Assembly: GCA_045130235.1 (NCBI GenBank)
Contig: JBGUPJ010000021.1
Span: 248,001-312,000, forward strand
DNA from: UBA1756 sp045130235
GTDB taxonomy: Bacteria > Bacteroidota > Bacteroidia > Bacteroidales > WCHB1-69
Reading direction: 5' to 3'
Length of the DNA stretch: 64,000 nucleotides
Positions 1 through 8,355 of this stretch are shown in pieces. Under the pieces are notes generated by a model. The model had not been told where the DNA came from, searched no databases, and saw only the letters and a program-made list of their open reading frames with translations. Made by a program: the position numbers and the translations under genes. Numbering within the stretch: the first letter of the stretch is position 1; the number at the start of each line of letters is the position of its first letter.

Positions 1-213
1 TTGCACATTGCGGCGGCTGTTGGCACGCACGCCGTCGGGCTCTATCCGCCCATGCGGCCGATACATCCTGGCCGGTGGCGGCCGTTAGGCGACCATGTCA
101 AGGTGTTCTGTGTGGAGAAGGAGTGCGAGGCGTGCCGCCACACGATGGAGTGTGCCTGCATGAAGGCCATCAAGCCGGAAGCGGTCGCCCAGCACCTGAT
201 GGAGTGCTTGTAA
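1..213 (+). CDS. Glycosyltransferase family 9 (heptosyltransferase-like), C-terminal fragment
   Basis: Only the last 70 codons are in the window; the frame is open at base 1, where TTG is an internal Leu codon and not a start. The visible HIAAAVGT segment, followed by a Pro-rich loop and GRWRPLG, matches the C-terminal donor-binding region of ADP-heptose:LPS heptosyltransferases (WaaF/RfaF-like), which add heptose or a similar sugar to the lipopolysaccharide core at the inner face of the cytoplasmic membrane. A Cys-rich stretch (four Cys within about 15 residues) follows. Acceptor and sugar cannot be told from a fragment. The gene ends at TAA 211-213 and is followed by a hairpin at 223-254. 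Confidence 0.75.
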   Translation: MHIAAAVGTHAVGLYPPMRPIHPGRWRPLGDHVKVFCVEKECEACRHTMECACMKAIKPEAVAQHLMECL

Positions 214-222
214 GGGGCTGAG

Positions 223-402
223 ATTCCGTTCCCTCCTATCGTCGGGAACGGAATGGCGGGTGCATTGGGACGAACAAAATGGGGAAGATGGGCGGCGGGC
301 GAGCGTGCTCCTGATTTGTTGCGAGTCACACCGCCGCCCATCTTCCTTCTTGTGGCGCGGCGCTGTCAACCACCATTCCGTCAATCGCCAGATTGACGGA
401 AT
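223..402. repeat. Composite palindrome: two hairpins flanking a 16-bp-arm inverted repeat
   Basis: Three inverted repeats lie symmetrically. Hairpin A has 11-bp perfect arms at 223-233 and 244-254. The central repeat has 16-bp perfect arms (GGAAGATGGGCGGCGG and its complement) at 283-298 and 331-346. Hairpin B has 12-bp perfect arms at 375-386 and 391-402 with a 4-nt loop. Hairpins A and B share the same stem end (ATTCCGT...ACGGAAT), and their centres lie 76 and 74 bp from the central one. The sequence next to each also matches in inverted orientation. No open reading frame fits. It could be a small non-autonomous mobile element or a transcription-end structure of the gene before it; no T-tract follows. 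Confidence 0.65.
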
Positions 403-439
403 CTCCACGGTATCATTTTGTTAATGGGTACTTTCCTCA

Positions 440-584
440 CCGCGCCCTGTAGGGGCGCAGGAGCGGGTAGCCGTAGGCAAGGTCGCAGACCGCAGTCTGG
501 GGTGGGAACGCCACGCACCGCCACCCGCGGCACGCGGACGGGATGATAGCACCTGACGGTAGGTTTGCCGCGGAAGAACCGGGC
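440..584 (+). repeat. Dispersed structured repeat, copy 1
   Basis: Non-coding stretch with a small hairpin (GCGCCC 442-447, GGGCGC 453-458), an AGTCTGGGGTGGG motif, and a dyad whose arms are CCGCGGCA (525-532) and TGCCGCGG (566-573), followed by AAGAAC. The dyad is exactly 49 bp, the same as in the copies at 55291-55339 and 57676-57724, and the 33-nt interior is recognisably the same (ATAG then ACCTGACGG). Together with the composite palindrome this accounts for most of the gene-free 214-604 interval. Confidence 0.75.
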
Positions 585-604
585 GGTATGATTGACTACC
601 TTCT

Positions 605-1396
605 CTATTTTACAATGAATCTGCATTGAGGATAGTTGGAACATCCATAAAATGTGCCATATTTGCCGTGCCGTTCAATCAAACGGCCGCCACATTTCGG
701 ACAAATGCCTGAATTGATGGTTGTATGGACCTCTCTTGCTGCATTTCTAAGGTTCTCGACATGTTGTCGGTCGCTCACCGTCTCTCTGACATTGTTCTCA
801 TTGAGTATGGAAAGCACAGTTTGAACATCGTAATCTGTCAGGCAAATGGTTCCGTATGAATAAATCAACTCTAATAAACGGTTTTCATAGATGACATGGT
901 GATTGCTCCTGACGTTTTTCAGTAAGGCATCACCAGCAAACACAACAATGGGTACAATTTTAAGGTTGGGGTATGCAGAAAGGAGTTCTTTAATCCTATA
1001 AGCGTGCCCTAAGGATTGTTTGACTGGGTTATAAAAATGGTTCTTCGTCACATAGGTATATGTTTTCCACCATTTCTTTGCATACGTTACCTCTGTAACA
1101 ATAAGCTGTGTCCATTCTTTACGAGTGTCATCGCCATAAATTTCACCTCGATAGTTCTTTGTCTCTATAGTAATTATCCCATACCGACTGATGACGACAT
1201 GATCAATTTGTGTTGTCCCTTTTTCTGTTTTCAATATGATGTCATGTAAGACATGGTATTCTTCTGGTAAATGAGAAAGAATATCACGTACTATTAGCTC
1301 CCCTTGTTTGCCTTTCTGACGGGGTGAGTTGTACCACCATCTGACAATCACAAGGCTGATGCCGACAACAAGTAGTATGGGTAAGATATATGTCAT
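605..1396 (-). CDS. NERD-domain protein with C-terminal C4 zinc finger
   Basis: 263 residues from the chosen ATG at 1396; an upstream in-frame TTG at 1465 would put a polar extension in front of a clear membrane anchor, so it was rejected. Residues 1-20 form one transmembrane helix. Residues about 28-150 are a NERD (nuclease-related) domain, with the conserved GxxGE, QIDHVVIS and ETKNY motifs that correspond to nuclease-fold active-site positions. The C-terminus (about 231-262) has the four-Cys pattern CPKCGG...YGCSNYPQC of the topoisomerase I zinc finger, suggesting DNA binding. NERD proteins are widespread and poorly characterised; a membrane-tethered DNA-processing role is inference. It lies downstream of the membrane protein at 1606-2118 on the same strand, with its own likely promoter at 1545-1552. 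Confidence 0.8.
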   Translation of the reverse strand: MTYILPILLVVGISLVIVRWWYNSPRQKGKQGELIVRDILSHLPEEYHVLHDIILKTEKGTTQIDHVVISRYGIITIETKNYRGEIYGDDTRKEWTQLIVTEVTYAKKWWKTYTYVTKNHFYNPVKQSLGHAYRIKELLSAYPNLKIVPIVVFAGDALLKNVRSNHHVIYENRLLELIYSYGTICLTDYDVQTVLSILNENNVRETVSDRQHVENLRNAAREVHTTINSGICPKCGGRLIERHGKYGTFYGCSNYPQCRFIVK

Positions 1397-1418
1397 GCTG
1401 TTGATGATGGCTGAATTT

Positions 1419-1520
1419 TCACGGCAGTTTCCAAAAAATACCGACGCACGGCATCTGTTCGTCAAATGCTTTCATGTTCTGCAGTTGTGCGTCATGCTCT
1501 TTGCTGGTTAATTCTTTCAT
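1419..1520 (-). CDS. Possible 33-residue leader ORF upstream of the NERD gene
   Basis: A short open frame begins 25 nt downstream of a TAnnTTTG box (1545-1552) and stops 22 nt before the NERD gene start. The peptide starts MKELTSKEHDAQ and ends GIFWKLP, with no recognisable domain. Its position in a leader is suggestive, but there is no strong ribosome-binding site and no independent evidence that it is translated. Confidence 0.25.
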   Translation of the reverse strand: MKELTSKEHDAQLQNMKAFDEQMPCVGIFWKLP

Positions 1521-1544
1521 AATTATCTGTCCAAAATTCGTTGG

Positions 1545-1552
1545 CAAAAATA
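1545..1552 (-). promoter_or_regulatory. Bacteroidota -7 promoter box
   Basis: On the minus strand the sequence reads TATTTTTG, matching TAnnTTTG. It would drive the 33-codon leader and the NERD gene. No clear TTTG lies at the -33 distance. Confidence 0.4.
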
Positions 1553-1605
1553 GTGAAAAAAATGACATGGAGCAAGGCGGGTTTGCCGCGGCGGTGACCT
1601 TACGC

Positions 1606-2118
1606 CTATATCCTCCCGAAGCCGTGCTCACGCTCCACCACTTTCGTCAGGGCCGACTTCAATTGTCCAAAATCATTCCAAGTCCAGCCAAGGCCACCTT
1701 CGCAAATCACAATCTTCTTCCCGTCTTGCGAAAATATCCGCAAACGGTCAAGACTCCTTCCTCCCCAAACCACTTCCCATGTCATCCCTTCAAATGGAAT
1801 GACAGTCTTCAACTGGCGATTCCCTACGGTATAATGGTTCACTCTGATTTCCTGTTTGATATAATCTACATAAACCACATCTGCCAAACTTCCCTTATTG
1901 AGAAAAGAATAGAAAGGAGCCATAAACAAGCCAAATCCGCCACATGCCAGCACGTAACTTAAAAAGTTTTTTCCACCATCCAAGAAAATGCAAAGCAGAA
2001 ACGGCACCCCGGCAAACATCAAAAAGAGTGGAATAAATCGTATCCAAAACCGAAACACGATGGAATGCTTCCGCTTACTCCTTTTGATAACCCTGACGTA
2101 TTGTGGATAATCTGCCAT
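1606..2118 (-). CDS. Small membrane protein with cytoplasmic beta-rich domain, unknown function
   Basis: 170 residues. A basic N-terminus (RVIKRSKRKH) precedes two predicted transmembrane helices (about residues 28-48 and 53-72), then a soluble region of alternating short strands (VVYVDYIKQEIRVNHYTV, TWEVVWGG, IVICEGGLGW). That pattern resembles the helical-hairpin plus PH-like fold of YcxB-type proteins, but no diagnostic motif is visible, so this stays a structural guess. It lies 209 nt upstream of the NERD gene on the same strand and downstream of the pseudouridine synthase operon, separated from it by a heptamer repeat. Confidence 0.65.
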   Translation of the reverse strand: MADYPQYVRVIKRSKRKHSIVFRFWIRFIPLFLMFAGVPFLLCIFLDGGKNFLSYVLACGGFGLFMAPFYSFLNKGSLADVVYVDYIKQEIRVNHYTVGNRQLKTVIPFEGMTWEVVWGGRSLDRLRIFSQDGKKIVICEGGLGWTWNDFGQLKSALTKVVEREHGFGRI

Positions 2119-2180
2119 CTATAATACGATTGAAAAACTTTCTCGCCCCCATCCCTGCATCCTCACCATTACCTCTTAAC

Positions 2181-2214
2181 TCTCAATTCTCAATTCTCAA
2201 TTCTCAATTCTCAT
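2181..2214 (+). repeat. Heptamer tandem repeat (TCAATTC)n
   Basis: About five copies of a 7-bp unit lie between the end of the pseudouridine synthase gene and the next gene; the last units overlap its final codon. It belongs to the same family as the arrays at 8993, 10235, 41639, 44160 and 46242, all with the C/T-rich strand on the plus strand. Confidence 0.8.
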
Positions 2215-2888
2215 CTCCCCACAATCTTCTCCATCTCTCCCGACAGCGGCGCGGTTACCTCCACGGTTTCGTGCCGCACGGGGTGCTCGAACCGTACACG
2301 ATAGGAGTGCAGCGAGATGGAACCGTCGCGGTTGGAGCGTTTCGCCCCATACTTCAAATCCCCCTTGATGATGCAGCCGTGCGCCGCCAGCTGCGCCCGT
2401 ATCTGGTGGTGACGCCCCGTATATAACTCCACCTCCAACAAGGTGTAGTGGGTCAGTCTGCGTACCACGCGGTAGGCCAGTTCCGCCTCCACATATCCGG
2501 GCTTCGGGGTGGGGGAGACCGCCGTCTTGTTGGTGCGCTCATCCTTCTTTACATAATCCACCAGCTTCTGCTCGGGCACCTCCGGCGCCTTCTCCACCAA
2601 TGCCCAATAGGTCTTGCTGATATGGCGCTCTTTCACCAACTCGTTCATCCGAGTCAGCGCTTTGGAGGTCTTGGCAAAGATGACCGCACCGCTCACCGGC
2701 CGGTCGATGCGATGCACCAAACCGCAGAACACATTGCCCGGCTTGTTGTAACGCTCTTTCAAGTACTGCCGCACCTCCTCCACCAACGGAATATCGCCGG
2801 TCTTGTCGCCCTGCACGATCTCTCCCGCCAGCTTGTTGACGATGATCAGATGGTTGTCTTCGAAAAGAATGCGGTCGGCCAACGACAT
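2211..2888 (-). CDS. RluA-family RNA pseudouridine synthase
   Basis: 225 residues, the compact single-domain size of RluA-family enzymes without an S4 domain. These isomerise specific uridines in rRNA or tRNA to pseudouridine. The family signature HRIDRPVSG is at residues 59-67, with the catalytic Asp at about 62; the later RHHQIRAQLA and LKYGAKR motifs are also present. The target uridine cannot be read from sequence. The start codon overlaps the stop codon of panB by one base (TAATG), so the two are translationally coupled; it is the last gene of the operon that begins with the PpiD-like gene. Confidence 0.88.
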   Translation of the reverse strand: MSLADRILFEDNHLIIVNKLAGEIVQGDKTGDIPLVEEVRQYLKERYNKPGNVFCGLVHRIDRPVSGAVIFAKTSKALTRMNELVKERHISKTYWALVEKAPEVPEQKLVDYVKKDERTNKTAVSPTPKPGYVEAELAYRVVRRLTHYTLLEVELYTGRHHQIRAQLAAHGCIIKGDLKYGAKRSNRDGSISLHSYRVRFEHPVRHETVEVTAPLSGEMEKIVGR

Positions 2889-3709
2889 TAATACTGCTCT
2901 TTTTCGTTGGGGAAGTCCATGTTTTTCACATCCTCAATGTAGTTGCCCACCGCGCGGATGATTTCCTCGCTGAGGTTGTGGTATCTTCTCAGGAAACGCG
3001 GGGAGAACTGCTGGGTGATGCCGAGCATGTCGTGCAGCACCAACACCTGTCCGCTGGTGGCGTTGCCGGCCCCGATGCCGATGGTGGGAACATGAACCGC
3101 TTCCGTCACCTTCTTGGCGACCTCGGCGGGGATTTTCTCTAACACAATGGAGAAACAGCCATATTTTTCCAACTGCTGGGCATCGTACAGCAGCTTCTCA
3201 GCCTCCTCTTCTTCAGTAGCGCGCACGGCGTAGGTGCCGAACTTGTTGATAGACTGCGGGGTTAGGCCGAGATGTCCCATGACGGGGATGCCGGCGCAGA
3301 TGATACGTTCGATAGATTCACGGATCTCTTCGCCTCCCTCCAGCTTGATGGCATCGGCGCCCGACTCTTTCATGATGCGGATGGCCGAGTGCAGGGCCTC
3401 TTTCGAGTTGCCCTGATAGGTGCCGAAGGGCAGATCCACCACCACCAGTGCGCGTTCCACCGCCCGCACTACGGAGGCGGCATGGTAAATCATCGCGTCG
3501 AGGGTGATGGGAAGGGTGGTCTTGTAACCAGCCATGACGTTGGCGGCCGAGTCGCCGACCAGAATCACATCAATTTTCGCCATGTCCAACAGTTTTGCCA
3601 ACGAGTAGTCGTAGGCAGTCAGCATCGCGATTTTCTCGTTCTGGTCGCGCATGCGCTGCAAGATGTTAGTGGTTACCTTCTGAACATCTTGGTATAAGTA
3701 TCCAGACAT
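2888..3709 (-). CDS. panB: 3-methyl-2-oxobutanoate hydroxymethyltransferase (ketopantoate hydroxymethyltransferase)
   Basis: 273 residues, normal for PanB (about 260-280). It transfers a hydroxymethyl group from 5,10-methylene-tetrahydrofolate to 2-oxoisovalerate, the committed step of pantothenate and coenzyme A synthesis, in the cytoplasm. Visible family features are the metal-binding LVGDSAANV segment near residue 50, the LPFGTYQ loop, the GHLGLTPQS motif, the VLEKIP segment carrying the catalytic Glu, and IGIGAG. No panC or panD is nearby. It sits 9 nt from the GT2 gene upstream and overlaps the RluA-type gene downstream, so it is carried in a mixed operon rather than a pantothenate cluster. 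Confidence 0.95.
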   Translation of the reverse strand: MSGYLYQDVQKVTTNILQRMRDQNEKIAMLTAYDYSLAKLLDMAKIDVILVGDSAANVMAGYKTTLPITLDAMIYHAASVVRAVERALVVVDLPFGTYQGNSKEALHSAIRIMKESGADAIKLEGGEEIRESIERIICAGIPVMGHLGLTPQSINKFGTYAVRATEEEEAEKLLYDAQQLEKYGCFSIVLEKIPAEVAKKVTEAVHVPTIGIGAGNATSGQVLVLHDMLGITQQFSPRFLRRYHNLSEEIIRAVGNYIEDVKNMDFPNEKEQY

Positions 3710-3718
3710 AATGGGGTG

Positions 3719-4672
3719 TTATTGTAAGGTTTTTTCAATCAGATATTTGTCGCGTTTCGGGTTGCTGTTGGAAATCAGCTCGCCGATGAAACCCGCGAGG
3801 AACAGCTGGCAGCCGATGACCACCGCCAACAGGGCAAGGTAGAACAGCGGCTGGTCGGTCACTTGGCGGAAGATTTCGTGATTGTGTATCAGAACTAACT
3901 TCTTTACAATGAGCCAGATCACGATGATGATACCGAGGAGGAAGGAGACGCTTCCCCACAAGCCGAAGAAGTGCATGGGCTGTTTGCCGAATCGTTTGGT
4001 GAAGGTGAGCGTCATCAGGTCGAGGTAGCCGTTCACGAAACGGTTCCAGCCGAACTTGGAGGTGCCGTATTTGCGTTTCTGGTGGTGAACCACCTTCTCG
4101 CCGATCTTGGTGAAGCCTGCCCATTTGGCGATGACCGGAATGTAGCGGTGCATCTCGCTGTAAATTTCAATGTTTTTCACCACATCCTTGCGGTAGGCTT
4201 TCAGTCCGCAGTTGAAGTCGTGGAGTTTGATTTTGGAGATTCGGCGGGTGGTGGCATTGAAGAGTTTGGAAGGGATATTCTTCAGCATCACATTGTCGTA
4301 ACGCTTTTTCTTCCAGCCTGATACCACATCGTAGCCCTCTTCCGTAATCATGCGATAGAGTTCTGGAATTTCGTCGGGGCTGTCCTGCAGGTCGGCATCC
4401 ATAGTGATGACCACATCGCCCTCGCAGGCGGCAAAGGCTGTGTTGAGAGCCGCCGATTTGCCGTAGTTGGTGCGGAACTTGATGCCCTTGATGTTGGGGT
4501 TGGTAGCGTGCAGCTGCTCCACCACTTTCCACGAGCCGTCGGTGGAACCGTCGTCCACCATCAGGATTTCGTAGCTCAGCGATTGCTCGTTTACCACACG
4601 TTCAATCCATGCGGCCAGTTCGGGCAGCGATTCCTCTTCATTGTATAGGGGGATGATGACGGATAGGTTCAT
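3719..4672 (-). CDS. Glycosyltransferase family 2, DPM1/GtrB-like with two membrane helices
   Basis: 317 residues. The N-terminal GT-A domain shows SVIIPLYNEEESL, VDDGSTDGS at about 39-47, and the metal-binding DAD within TMDADLQD (about 92-94). The C-terminus carries two transmembrane helices (about 236-258 and 275-300), the layout of bacterial polyisoprenyl-phosphate hexose synthases such as GtrB. The likely reaction is transfer of a sugar from a nucleotide donor to undecaprenyl phosphate for later use outside the cytoplasm; donor unknown. The neighbour at 4684-5634 is a DUF4199 membrane protein, a pairing I recall as common in Bacteroidota. Confidence 0.88.
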   Translation of the reverse strand: MNLSVIIPLYNEEESLPELAAWIERVVNEQSLSYEILMVDDGSTDGSWKVVEQLHATNPNIKGIKFRTNYGKSAALNTAFAACEGDVVITMDADLQDSPDEIPELYRMITEEGYDVVSGWKKKRYDNVMLKNIPSKLFNATTRRISKIKLHDFNCGLKAYRKDVVKNIEIYSEMHRYIPVIAKWAGFTKIGEKVVHHQKRKYGTSKFGWNRFVNGYLDLMTLTFTKRFGKQPMHFFGLWGSVSFLLGIIIVIWLIVKKLVLIHNHEIFRQVTDQPLFYLALLAVVIGCQLFLAGFIGELISNSNPKRDKYLIEKTLQ

Positions 4673-4683
4673 AGTGTTTGGTT

Positions 4684-5634
4684 TTATTGTTCGGAATGAT
4701 TTTCTTCGGTCTTAACCTCAGTTTCGTTCTCAGTATCAGGCTCTTCATCGGCAGTCGCCGGGTCGTTGCCGTTGCGCGAGCAGATGGTTTTCTCTTTCCG
4801 GTATAGGAACATGGCGACGAAAATGTTGATCATCATGCCATAAAGCAGTGCGGGAAGAGTGGAACGGCACGCAGCGTCAACTACAGAGCAATATTGTATC
4901 ACTGGAATGCTTTTGAGGCGTTGTTCCCAAATGGGATTTTCTGCCATAGAGTCGCGAGCAACTTCCACTGCCTCAATGCTGATCGGCAAGATTTCGGAAT
5001 TGTTCATGCGCATAGATTGGATGGTAGATCGTAGCTGCTGATCAGCGCAGATGTCAAAGGTGTCCAAATAGTAGAGCCTATGAGTGGTGTCATGTTTGCA
5101 TTTCACAGACAATTCTTGTTCGAAGCGTTTCAGGATGACCACCACGCAGCTGTCGGCCTTCACAAGAAGTGTGTCGTATCCGGGTTGTTTCTTAGTCTCT
5201 GCTAATGCTATTTTTTTGAGGTCGCTGTGGTATTGCTTCAGTTCTGTCGAGGTGATGGTATCCTTCTGTATTTTGCTTTTGGCTGCCTCTATGTTGTTAA
5301 GGTTGCGTTGGTTTACGCCGTTTTTTTCGATGGCTCCGATCTGTAGCATCATGTAAAGGGCTAATATAATGTAGCCGATAAAGACGATGCAGCATCCTAT
5401 GCCGAAAGCTTTCGTGAACTTGATTAGACCATCATAAGCTTTGTCGCGTAGATCGCGGATGCCCATGTACAGGCAGGCCACGATAACCAGTACTTGAAGC
5501 AGCTCTCTTACTGGCCCAAAGTGATAGTTGGAGCTCGCCTGCATGAAAAAGGCAAGCAGGTTAATGAGAGAAAGCCCTGCACCAAGCAGGGCTCCCCATT
5601 TTATGATGATGATAAATTTTGTATTTTTTGTCAT
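4684..5634 (-). CDS. DUF4199-like membrane protein
   Basis: 316 residues. Hydrophobic segments lie at about residues 10-30, 44-62, 88-112 and near 255-275, with a polar 140-residue insert between the third and last. The N-terminal helix pattern (IKWGALLGAG, YMGIRDLRDKAYDG, FTKAFGIGC) is that of DUF4199, a Bacteroidota family of unknown function. The tail is acidic and low-complexity (Glu/Asp/Thr-rich). Spacing is 9 nt to the PpiD-like gene and 11 nt to the GT2 gene, so all are co-transcribed. Confidence 0.7.
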   Translation of the reverse strand: MTKNTKFIIIIKWGALLGAGLSLINLLAFFMQASSNYHFGPVRELLQVLVIVACLYMGIRDLRDKAYDGLIKFTKAFGIGCCIVFIGYIILALYMMLQIGAIEKNGVNQRNLNNIEAAKSKIQKDTITSTELKQYHSDLKKIALAETKKQPGYDTLLVKADSCVVVILKRFEQELSVKCKHDTTHRLYYLDTFDICADQQLRSTIQSMRMNNSEILPISIEAVEVARDSMAENPIWEQRLKSIPVIQYCSVVDAACRSTLPALLYGMMINIFVAMFLYRKEKTICSRNGNDPATADEEPDTENETEVKTEENHSEQ

Positions 5635-5643
5635 TATGAGATG

Positions 5644-8253
5644 TTACCGGTTGGAGTCGGAAGCACCATAGAATCTGCTTCTGTTATCAACAAGCTTGAT
5701 ATTTTCAGTTATATCGTTGTAAACCAGATATTTTACAACTTCAACCAGCGGGTATTGGCGATACGTTCCGGCGCCAGGAACTTCAATAAGTGCCGTGCAG
5801 TAGGCGTAGTTGGTGAAAATCCAGTTGAGGGAGTTCTCAGCCTCTTTTTGTGCGGTGGCATCGTCCATTTGGTAGGAAGACTTGAACTGGTTGGTGATTT
5901 GTTCAAGGGTCTGTTTTTTCACATCGGAGCCTTTTTCAACTTGGGTCACACTCACGAGATATGCATAGTTGTTGCCGCCTACCACAGTGTTTTTGCCGGC
6001 GCTGAGTTCTGCAATTTTACCCACAGCAGCGCTCTCCATATTGCCATATTCTGAGAAGTTCACGGTCATCGGCTGCGGGGACGTGCTATATTTGCTAGCG
6101 ATTTCAGCCATGTTGCTGCCGTTGAACTCTTTCTTGAGTCGAGCCACAACAGCCTCTCTCTTCTTTTCAGCTTTCATGTCTCTGATGACACGTTCTTTCA
6201 TGTCCTTGAATGAGGGGGATTGGATCTCTGTGGAGGCGGTGATGCCGATGGCGACAACCACTTCGTTTACGCTAACCTCCTGTGTCATTTGGTTATAAGT
6301 GGTAAGATGACCGATGAAGGTGTTATGGGCAACACTGCCCACCTCGTTGTCAGCATTCTTATTGGTGTTGAATGCCCAGTCGATGGCTTCGCGGCAGTCG
6401 AGGATGAGGTTGTTGTTCAAACTCACATTGTACTGCATACCCGTGATGGTGGTGCTGATAACTTCTCCGCCGTTCTTTTTCGCTACTTTGGTCATCTCTT
6501 CAACCGTGTTGCAGTTGGTGACCTTGTCGGCAGTTTGGCGTGCCTTTTTGTCGGTGTTGGAGCTGGCAAAGATCGGAACGGGGTAAAGCACATACTGGCT
6601 TTTGAGTACGGGTTCTGACTTATATACAACCATATCAACAGAGTACAAGTTCACGTCCTCACGTTTGTGGATGTAACAGCTGTTGACATCGGTTTTGATG
6701 AGTTCGTTGTACCAATTGGAGGTCATGGTGTCGTTGGTGGAGTAGAAGTAGCGGATTCCGTCGAAAGAGGCACCATCGAGGAGATAGTAGGGGCGAAGGA
6801 GGGAATCTCCGGTTTCTACAATATAAGGAAGCATAGCGGTGGAGTCTTTGCCGTCAACTGCAGCCTTGATTTCCAATGCTTTTGCGTATGCCTCTTCTTC
6901 GGTCATATCTTTGTTGTCCTTATCCGTCTTGGTGCTGTCGGCATAGCGCAACACAACTTGCACAATCTGAATGGAGTCGGGACGGTTTTGCACGTCTCTC
7001 ACCTGGCCGAAATAAATCATGTTGTTGCTGTAAGGTCTCGGTTCGATATAAGTGACGCTGTCGTTACTTGTGGGAGTGAGCAGGGCTTGCCAGTCGGGAG
7101 TCAGGTTGACAACGCGGTTGGAGTATCCGCGGGGGGATTGGCTTAATTCGTTTCTCTTTTGGAGGGCTGTCTCGCCTGCTTTCAGATAAAGGGTGGTGTC
7201 CACCTGGGCATAAGCTGCTACAGTATTTGCGCCATATAAATTATAAGTATAGGGGTCTCTGTTGTTCTGAGCATATTTTAAATCGATTTTTTCGATTTTG
7301 GCGGGCTGTGAGGTGAACTCGCGAATAGACTCGCTGTTTTTCAGCTGTTTGAACAACGTGTCAGCTAACTCAGAGGTGGCCTGGCGATCTTCGGCAGTGG
7401 GATTCACTGTGAAATAGGCAATCTCTACGTCCTTCTCGGTCTGACGAATCGTATAACGGTTCTTGTGTTCTTTGAAATAAGCCTTGGCATCCTTCTCGCT
7501 GATGTCAATCTTGATGTCATCGAAAGCAGGATGGTTGAAGTCGATACCCACCATCTGCCCGCTGATGCGTTTGTTGTTGTCAGCCATCTGTGCGAGCATT
7601 CTCTTGGGGAAATGGATAGAGTTGACGGCCAGTCCAAAATAGGTGTTTTCCTTGGCCTCAATAATATAAATTCTCTCAACAGCTTTGTATGCTTTGTAAA
7701 GCGAGCTCTCTTTGTTGATTTGCTCCATGTTTTCAGGACTTTGCAAAGCTGTGTTGAAAAAGTTCACCAGCTGGTTATAGGACTGAGCATCATTAACACC
7801 AGCTATATTCTCTGCCCATGCGTAGCTGATGACGGCTCCCATCAGACTTTCTGGATTGTTGGCAGATTTGAGGGCATTTTCCTTAACTTCAGCCAACATC
7901 TCATCGGTGAATGAGAGACCCAATTTCTTCAGCTGTTCATCCAAAATGGTCTCATGCTGGATTTGTTCATAAGTGAGTCTGTGTGCTTCTTCATTGAGAA
8001 TGGTGCTGTTCTCTTCATACAGCGGGTTGTTCTTGTTTCTGATTTTCAAGTACTCCAAATTCTGCTGGAAATACTCGCTGTATGTGTTGTCAGTCGCACC
8101 AGCTTCAATTTTTTTGTTGCCCACCTGCATCACGGTGTTCCTCCCGAAATTAATCACGTTCGTCAAGTCGCCGATGATGAATGCCAAAAGTGCCACACCG
8201 ATGATAATCATCAAAAATACTCCATGTTTGCGGATGCTGCCAATTGCTGCCAT
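5644..8253 (-). CDS. PpiD-like periplasmic foldase (SurA-N/parvulin family), membrane anchored
   Basis: 869 residues, which I believe is longer than typical Bacteroidota PpiD homologues. One N-terminal transmembrane helix (about 12-32) follows a short basic cytoplasmic tail, then the NVINFGRNTVMQVGNKKI segment and a helical SurA_N-like region to about residue 250. Parvulin-type domains would lie at about 380-640, but clear catalytic motifs are hard to see, so activity may be chaperone-like and not isomerase. It would assist folding of envelope proteins emerging from the Sec translocon. It is first in the leftward operon, with a promoter box at 8319-8326. Confidence 0.8.
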   Translation of the reverse strand: MAAIGSIRKHGVFLMIIIGVALLAFIIGDLTNVINFGRNTVMQVGNKKIEAGATDNTYSEYFQQNLEYLKIRNKNNPLYEENSTILNEEAHRLTYEQIQHETILDEQLKKLGLSFTDEMLAEVKENALKSANNPESLMGAVISYAWAENIAGVNDAQSYNQLVNFFNTALQSPENMEQINKESSLYKAYKAVERIYIIEAKENTYFGLAVNSIHFPKRMLAQMADNNKRISGQMVGIDFNHPAFDDIKIDISEKDAKAYFKEHKNRYTIRQTEKDVEIAYFTVNPTAEDRQATSELADTLFKQLKNSESIREFTSQPAKIEKIDLKYAQNNRDPYTYNLYGANTVAAYAQVDTTLYLKAGETALQKRNELSQSPRGYSNRVVNLTPDWQALLTPTSNDSVTYIEPRPYSNNMIYFGQVRDVQNRPDSIQIVQVVLRYADSTKTDKDNKDMTEEEAYAKALEIKAAVDGKDSTAMLPYIVETGDSLLRPYYLLDGASFDGIRYFYSTNDTMTSNWYNELIKTDVNSCYIHKREDVNLYSVDMVVYKSEPVLKSQYVLYPVPIFASSNTDKKARQTADKVTNCNTVEEMTKVAKKNGGEVISTTITGMQYNVSLNNNLILDCREAIDWAFNTNKNADNEVGSVAHNTFIGHLTTYNQMTQEVSVNEVVVAIGITASTEIQSPSFKDMKERVIRDMKAEKKREAVVARLKKEFNGSNMAEIASKYSTSPQPMTVNFSEYGNMESAAVGKIAELSAGKNTVVGGNNYAYLVSVTQVEKGSDVKKQTLEQITNQFKSSYQMDDATAQKEAENSLNWIFTNYAYCTALIEVPGAGTYRQYPLVEVVKYLVYNDITENIKLVDNRSRFYGASDSNR

Positions 8254-8318
8254 TTCTTTCTTCTTTTGTTATTAAATGATTAAATTTTCTTTTATCTTAT
8301 GATACAAATTTTAGGGTG

Positions 8319-8326
8319 CAAAATTA
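8319..8326 (-). promoter_or_regulatory. -7 promoter box of the PpiD operon
   Basis: Minus strand reads TAATTTTG followed directly by CACCC, the usual Bacteroidota context. It lies 66 nt upstream of the PpiD-like start, in the AT-rich gap after the FAD synthetase gene. No clean -33 TTTG is seen. Confidence 0.5.
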
Positions 8327-8355
8327 CGATTTTTTTTAAGATAATAATATATCCT

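Noticed and set aside
214..604. Structured non-coding region considered as a tRNA or known riboswitch
   Set aside because: No cloverleaf, anticodon arm or known aptamer core can be drawn; the hairpins belong to repeat elements.
2103..2426. 107-codon plus-strand ORF across the pseudouridine synthase gene end
   Set aside because: Begins in the heptamer repeat and then runs antisense to the synthase; no protein-like features.
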